Below, piece after piece: positions 60,172 through 64,000 of a stretch of DNA of 64,000 bases. The notes below the pieces were generated by a model that made no database searches, was not told the origin of the DNA, and saw only the letters and a list, made by a program, of their open reading frames with translations. Both the position numbers and the translations under genes were made by a program. Each line of letters begins with the position of its first letter. The first letter of the stretch is position 1. This DNA comes from Paenibacillus ginsengihumi DSM 21568 (GTDB taxonomy: Bacteria > Bacillota > Bacilli > Paenibacillales > NBRC-103111), in NCBI RefSeq assembly GCF_000380965.1, contig NZ_KB905567.1:1-64000 (forward strand), read 5' to 3'.

Positions 60172-60200
60172 GAAAAAGCCCCCTCGCAGAAGGGGACTTG
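60172..60200 (-). terminator. Terminator of the flaG-fliD-fliS-fliT operon
   Basis: AAGTCCCCT and AGGGGGCTT pair around a TCTGCG loop, followed on the minus strand by TTTTTC. It begins right at the fliT stop. Confidence 0.85.
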
Positions 60201-60202
60201 GA

Positions 60203-60556
60203 TCATTTACGTTTGTCCACAAAGGCGCTGTCCATGGCATAGCTCATTTCATATCCGTTCCGTTGAATACGGCTGGCCGCCACCTTATTCATTCCGCTTT
60301 GGGCTTCCTGCCGCAATTCCTCGCACCTGGCCTGAATGATGCGGTCGTATTGTAAAATGCGCTCCATCGATAAGCGATAAGGCCGGCGTTCTTCGGTTGT
60401 CGCCGGATGCTGCACCCATGCCTCGACCCACTGCTGCCTGTCCGCAATGAACGCTTCGACGTCTTCGGCCGTTGCTTCCGGGAGCCTCGCGACGAAGCTC
60501 TCCGTCAACGCTCCGAGTTCGCGAGCGATCTTATCCAAGCTTTGCATGCGATTCAC
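60203..60556 (-). CDS. FliT-like flagellar chaperone
   Basis: A 117-residue all-helical protein directly after fliS. Its sequence is not strongly conserved, but the position, size and helical character (LDKIARELGALTESFVARL, VEAFIADRQQWVEAWV) fit FliT, the export chaperone of the cap protein FliD in fliD-fliS-fliT operons. GTG 60556 overlaps the end of fliS; an ATG at 60547 is also possible. I rely mainly on context. Confidence 0.72.
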   Translation of the reverse strand: MNRMQSLDKIARELGALTESFVARLPEATAEDVEAFIADRQQWVEAWVQHPATTEERRPYRLSMERILQYDRIIQARCEELRQEAQSGMNKVAASRIQRNGYEMSYAMDSAFVDKRK

Positions 60557-60923
60557 TGCCTGTCCGCGCCGCCTGAATCCACGTTTCCTTCAATTGCAGC
60601 AAATAACCGAGCACTTCCTCGGCAGACTCCGCCTTCTTCTGGACGTTCGCCTCGATTAAGCGGAAGTTAAAGTACTCGTACAGGCGCAGCAAATTTTCGG
60701 CTATGGCCGAATTTTTATCCAATGTGATCACGAATTCGCTGATGATTTCCTGAACGCGGGTCAAGCTCTTGTTGGCTTCTTCATAATTTTTCTGCTTGAT
60801 CGCTTCAATTCCTTGCCGGCAAAAACGGATCGCTCCGTCATAAAGCATGATCAGCAGCTGGGCCGGAGTTGCCGTCTGGACCGTTGTTTCCAAGTACTTG
60901 TTTCGCTGTTGGCTCGTAATCAT
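60531..60923 (-). CDS. fliS: Flagellar export chaperone FliS
   Basis: FliS binds flagellin and prevents premature polymerisation. The 130-residue helical protein has the family start NKYLETTVQTATPAQLLIMLYDGAIRFCRQG and the pattern LTRVQEIISEFVITLDKN...NLLRLYEYFNFRLIEANVQK. ATG 60923 (MITSQQRNKY) has GGGGAGG six bases upstream. It lies 30 bases after fliD and overlaps fliT. Confidence 0.95.
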   Translation of the reverse strand: MITSQQRNKYLETTVQTATPAQLLIMLYDGAIRFCRQGIEAIKQKNYEEANKSLTRVQEIISEFVITLDKNSAIAENLLRLYEYFNFRLIEANVQKKAESAEEVLGYLLQLKETWIQAARTGSESHAKLG

Positions 60924-60953
60924 CGTCATCCTCCCCTGGAATCCGTCCATCGA

Positions 60954-62453
60954 TTATTGGCCATTGCCGCCAAATGCGCTTAACAGCTGTGCCGATTGCG
61001 CGTTCAAACGCTGGATTGCTTGCTCCATCGCTGTAAATTGGCGATAGTAGCGCTGTTCAAGCTGCTGGACGCGGCGGTTGCCGGCATCGATGCGCTCGGC
61101 AAGGCTTCTCATTTGTTTGCCCATCAAGCTATCGTCATGCAGCGTGGCGACCGTACCTACTTTTTGGGTGATGCTTTTCATCGTCTGCTCCAAAGAAGCG
61201 TACAACCGTTCGCCAATCCCTACATCGGAATCATCGTCATCGCCGTTTCCGTTGGCTGTGAACAAATCTACGATGGCTTGAGGGTCTTCCTCGATCGCTT
61301 TTCTAAGCTTTGCTTCATCTTTAAGGTAGAGCTTGCCGTTCTCGGTATATTCCCCCGTTTCAATGCCGATGGCGCTAATCGTATTGTATTTGGAGCCGTT
61401 ATCGACCGGGGAGATCATGGCAAGACGCATGTCCGATATTAACTGAGATAACATCGTATCGTTCTTGAGCAGTCCGCTCTTGGCTTTTTCTTCCCACAGC
61501 TCGATTTCTTTGTCGGACATTTCCTTTCTCTGCTCTTCTGTGAGCGGCGGGAAATCCCGGAATCGCTTCTCGCTCACTTTATCCTGGAGCGTTTTCAGCA
61601 TCTCATTGTAGTCATTGATGAACGCTTTGATCGATTCGACAATTTTATCCGTATCCGTTTTGGTCGTAAGCGTTGTAGCAATGTAATCATTATTATCAGC
61701 GGTTTTGGGACTTACTTGATTCAAAGTCACTTCGATGCCGTTCACGGTAAATGTATTGCTTGTGCGGGTCGTCTCCACTCCGTTGATCTCCAGTTGGGCA
61801 TCCTCTGCTTTTTGCTCCTGCTTTCCCGCTTCGATCTTGAGAACATCTGCAAACAGAGTGCCGGAGAACGTGATGGTGTCGCCCGTTCGTTTACCGCTGC
61901 CATCCGGGTTCCCGTTAACTTTGCCGGTTTCCTTGGAGGTAAGCGCCACTTTTTGTGCTACTTCATCATAGAAAGCCGTCACATTCGTTTCTTTAGTGAT
62001 TTTCGCCAAAACATCCTTCAACGTGTCCTCTGCGTTAACTTGAACCTTGTAACCGTTAATGGTAATCTCCTCGGTGACATTGATCTTGTCTCCCGGCTTG
62101 ACCGTCATCACCGTATCGCTCTGAATGCTGGCCGCCTTAGCCAAGCTCTTCACCTTAATGCTCATCGTCCCCGGAACCGCGTCGCCCTTGGCTCTTGCGC
62201 TCACCGCATCGGCGTATCCGCGCAGTTCGACTTTTTTGGCCCCTAAATTGCTTTCGAGTTTAAAATTAAACACCTTATTGTTACGAAAATCGTACAGCTT
62301 CGTATTCATGTCCAGCAATGCTTGCCGCTGCCACTCGACTGTCTTCCGCTGCTGCCATATTTTGTCCACAGGGGCTTTGGCTGCCTGAACCATTTTTTGG
62401 ATAAGGGCATCTGTATCGATCCCCGACACCAATCCTGAAACTCGTTGTACCAT
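60954..62453 (-). CDS. fliD: Flagellar filament capping protein FliD
   Basis: FliD forms the pentamer cap that helps flagellin assemble. The 499-residue protein has the N-terminal RVSGLVSGIDTDALIQKMVQAAKAPVDKIWQQRKTVEWQRQ region and the central variable domain. The C-terminal coiled region (VQQLEQRYYRQFTAMEQAIQRLNAQSAQLLSAFGG) is also typical of FliD. ATG 62453 with GGAGGTG upstream. Transcribed with flaG, fliS and fliT. Confidence 0.95.
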   Translation of the reverse strand: MVQRVSGLVSGIDTDALIQKMVQAAKAPVDKIWQQRKTVEWQRQALLDMNTKLYDFRNNKVFNFKLESNLGAKKVELRGYADAVSARAKGDAVPGTMSIKVKSLAKAASIQSDTVMTVKPGDKINVTEEITINGYKVQVNAEDTLKDVLAKITKETNVTAFYDEVAQKVALTSKETGKVNGNPDGSGKRTGDTITFSGTLFADVLKIEAGKQEQKAEDAQLEINGVETTRTSNTFTVNGIEVTLNQVSPKTADNNDYIATTLTTKTDTDKIVESIKAFINDYNEMLKTLQDKVSEKRFRDFPPLTEEQRKEMSDKEIELWEEKAKSGLLKNDTMLSQLISDMRLAMISPVDNGSKYNTISAIGIETGEYTENGKLYLKDEAKLRKAIEEDPQAIVDLFTANGNGDDDDSDVGIGERLYASLEQTMKSITQKVGTVATLHDDSLMGKQMRSLAERIDAGNRRVQQLEQRYYRQFTAMEQAIQRLNAQSAQLLSAFGGNGQ

Positions 62454-62499
62454 AAGGCACCTCCAACCATATCTTTTTCATTTGCGGAGCAGCTCTATA

Positions 62500-62907
62500 T
62501 CACCGACGCTCATCGACAAGAATTCCCGCCATATCCCAGATTTTGGCTACCAAATCGAGATTTTTTTCCGGGGGAATTTCCCTGATCACATCACCGGATT
62601 CCTTATCCAGCACTTTCACCATGATTTGTTTGGTCTTCTCATGGACCGAAAACTCCAAGGAAGTATACGGCCCCTGGATTGCTTTAATGGCTCGCTCGAT
62701 GGCCTTCACAAGCTGCTCGTCACTGATCGAAAAGTGTTCTCCCTGCAATTCCGCCCGCCGCAATTGATGCTCGTTATTAATGGTGGGAGGAATCAGCGTA
62801 ACCGATTGCTGAAATTCCTTCGCGAGTGCTTTGCTCCTGGTGCTGGTCTCCACCTGCGAGCTCCATTCCCCCCCTCCCCCGTTGACATTAGGCCCATTTG
62901 TGTTCAT
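62500..62907 (-). CDS. flaG: FlaG family flagellar protein
   Basis: A 135-residue FlaG-type protein. The N-terminal part is polar and Asn/Gly-rich (MNTNGPNVNGGGGEW). The conserved C-terminal region is SLEFSVHEKTKQIMVKVLDKESGDVIREIPPEKNLDLVAKIWDMAGILVDERR. FlaG affects filament length in some bacteria. ATG 62907 has GGAGGGG five bases upstream. The frame is open to 62961, but that part contains the promoter region and this ribosome site. First gene of the flaG-fliD-fliS-fliT operon. Confidence 0.92.
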   Translation of the reverse strand: MNTNGPNVNGGGGEWSSQVETSTRSKALAKEFQQSVTLIPPTINNEHQLRRAELQGEHFSISDEQLVKAIERAIKAIQGPYTSLEFSVHEKTKQIMVKVLDKESGDVIREIPPEKNLDLVAKIWDMAGILVDERR

Positions 62908-62942
62908 GCCAACCCCTCCATCTGACATGGTATCTAAGTCTA

Positions 62943-62970
62943 ATATCGGTCTATAGAACAAGAAGCATTA
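62943..62970 (-). promoter_or_regulatory. Sigma-D-like promoter upstream of flaG
   Basis: On the minus strand TAAT (62967-62970), 16 bases, then ACCGATAT (62943-62950) resembles the sigma-D flagellar promoter TAAA-N15-GCCGATAT. It lies about 35 bases before the flaG start. Confidence 0.5.
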
Positions 62971-63011
62971 GCTTTTTTGAGCATTTTTGCAGATGCTTTC
63001 TACATCATCTA

Positions 63012-63048
63012 GAAAAGAAGACATCCCTAAAATCAAGGAGATGTCTTC
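63012..63048 (-). terminator. Terminator after the aminotransferase gene
   Basis: GAAGACATC and GATGTCTTC form a nine-base-pair stem followed on the minus strand by TTTTC, about 50 bases after the aminotransferase stop. Confidence 0.8.
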
Positions 63049-63095
63049 CGGATCGAAACGGGTGACGATACATCGCTTTGGCAAACCGTGTATTT

Positions 63096-64000
63096 TTATT
63101 TGGAAAAAAAGGAATGAATACGATGGGCAATCTTGCTTTGTTGCTCTCTGGTTATAAACGGCCATATCGGCAAGCTCAATACTTCATGGGATGCCTGCTC
63201 GGAATGCGGCATGGAGATCTGCAAATCTCCAAAGACCGGAAGTTGATGCAATGGGCGCGGGTAGTAAACCATTGTGCCTATTCCTTCCTGGGCCAAATAC
63301 TCCTTTAATTCATCTCTCTTCCCTTGCAAGACGCGGATCGTATATTGATGGTAGACATGTTTAATATGCTCTTTCTCGACAGGCAGAACAATGCCTTGGA
63401 TTCCAGCCAGCAGCTGATGATAGGTATGCGCGGCAGTTCTCCTCTGTTGATTCCATTCTTCAATATATGGCAGCTTTACTCGCAAAATGGCCGCTTGAAT
63501 CTCATCCAGGCGAGAATTATAGCCAAACTGTTCATTGCAATATTTCTTTCTTGAGCCATGAGCACGAAGCATGGCCGCCGCCCCTGCTATCTCATCATGA
63601 TTGGTCGCAATTAATCCGCCGTCCCCATATGCGCCAAGATTTTTGGTCGGAAAAAAAGAAAAGCAACCCGCATCCCCTATTGTCCCGAGCTTCCTATGCT
63701 TAAATTCTCCTCCAAACGCTTGCGCCACATCCTCGATGATCTTTAAGCCGTACCGATCAGCTATAGTTTGCAGCTCGTCCATTGCAACCGAATGGCCATA
63801 TAAATGAACAGGCAGCACAGCCTTGGTTCTCGGGGTAATCGCTGCTTCAATGTTGCTAGCATCTATCGCGTATGTATCTTCTTCAATATCGACAAAAACA
63901 GGGCTTGCGCCAACTTGATGAATTGCTTCTGCAGTTGCAAAAAAAGTGAACGGCGTCGTAATAACCTCATCCCCCGCTCCGATTCCGGCAGCGCGCAAAG
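63096..64000 (-). CDS. DegT/DnrJ/EryC1/StrS family sugar aminotransferase (partial, 5' end beyond window)
   Basis: A PLP-dependent aminotransferase for nucleotide-sugar synthesis; about 300 residues lie in the window and the N-terminus is cut. Visible are AAGIGAGDEVITTPFTFFATAEAI, DIEEDTYAIDASNIEAAITPRTKAVLPVHLYG, DVAQAFGGEF, the PLP lysine in CFSFFPTKNLGAYGDGG and the C-terminal YPRPLHQLPVF. Enzymes of this family make amino sugars for polysaccharides or flagellin glycans. It lies just upstream of the flagellar cap operon, so flagellin glycosylation is a reasonable but unproven role. Confidence 0.92.
   Translation of the reverse strand, partial: LRAAGIGAGDEVITTPFTFFATAEAIHQVGASPVFVDIEEDTYAIDASNIEAAITPRTKAVLPVHLYGHSVAMDELQTIADRYGLKIIEDVAQAFGGEFKHRKLGTIGDAGCFSFFPTKNLGAYGDGGLIATNHDEIAGAAAMLRAHGSRKKYCNEQFGYNSRLDEIQAAILRVKLPYIEEWNQQRRTAAHTYHQLLAGIQGIVLPVEKEHIKHVYHQYTIRVLQGKRDELKEYLAQEGIGTMVYYPRPLHQLPVFGDLQISMPHSEQASHEVLSLPIWPFITREQQSKIAHRIHSFFSK

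Noticed and set aside
62968-63165. 65-residue minus-strand open frame overlapping the end of the aminotransferase
   Set aside because: It reads through the terminator hairpin at 63012-63048 and overlaps the aminotransferase in another frame without a ribosome site.

Overview
The window is a continuous piece of chromosome from a spore-forming, flagellated, GC-rich member of the Bacillota. The best fit is Paenibacillaceae (Paenibacillus or Cohnella-like). The evidence is the 5' end of a Bacillota-type 16S rRNA, the pcrB-pcrA-ligA operon, the secA-prfB-YitT-ftsEX-M23-ctpB-minJ neighbourhood known from Bacillus, a CotF-like coat protein, and GTG/TTG starts preceded by strong AGGAGG sites. Most genes lie on the minus strand. 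Species cannot be fixed from the sequence alone.

Layout. 1-760: 16S rRNA 5' end, its leader and rrn promoter. 763-6000: ligA, pcrA, pcrB. 6200-8340: a lipoprotein and two coat-type spore proteins. 8460-12790: a Gld-like ABC export system (ATPase, permease, GldG-like, DUF4340). 13390-15250: DoxX and a BlaI/short-BlaR1 pair, with BlaI-type operators at both ends. 15843-18341: a U32 peptidase / RlhA-like protein. 18430-26050 (plus strand): a large secreted FG-GAP protein, then a compact five-gene cassette (carrier protein, class-II aaRS-like ligase, SGNH protein, 36-residue DltX-like protein, MBOAT acyltransferase). 26196-29490: chemotaxis receptor, sugar isomerase, small membrane protein. 29957-34892: uvrBA with an SOS promoter. 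35150-36692: motAB. 36697-42554: minJ, ctpB, M23 hydrolase, ftsX, ftsE. 42880-44490: VanW protein. 45051-53666: complete arginine operon argCJBDFGH behind ArgR-type boxes. 54004-58723: YitT protein, prfB with programmed frameshift, secA. 58896-62907: hpf, cold-shock gene, fliT, fliS, fliD, flaG. 63096-end: a DegT-type sugar aminotransferase cut by the window edge.

The most interesting part is 22060-26050. It has the parts list of a dlt (teichoic-acid D-alanylation) operon: carrier protein, MBOAT, DltD-like SGNH protein and DltX-like microprotein. The AMP-forming adenylation enzyme DltA is absent. In its place is a protein that looks like the tRNA-independent amino acid:[carrier protein] ligases related to atypical seryl-tRNA synthetases. 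I infer a cell-envelope aminoacylation system that loads its amino acid by a different enzyme class. Other notable non-coding features are a family of structured intergenic repeats (one copy runs into the apparent start of the ligase gene), a decayed type I-C-like CRISPR repeat tract between argG and argH, and a cluster of four DnaA-box-like sites near 60.1 kb.

All calls come from reading the sequence and translated frames. No database search or structure prediction was run.
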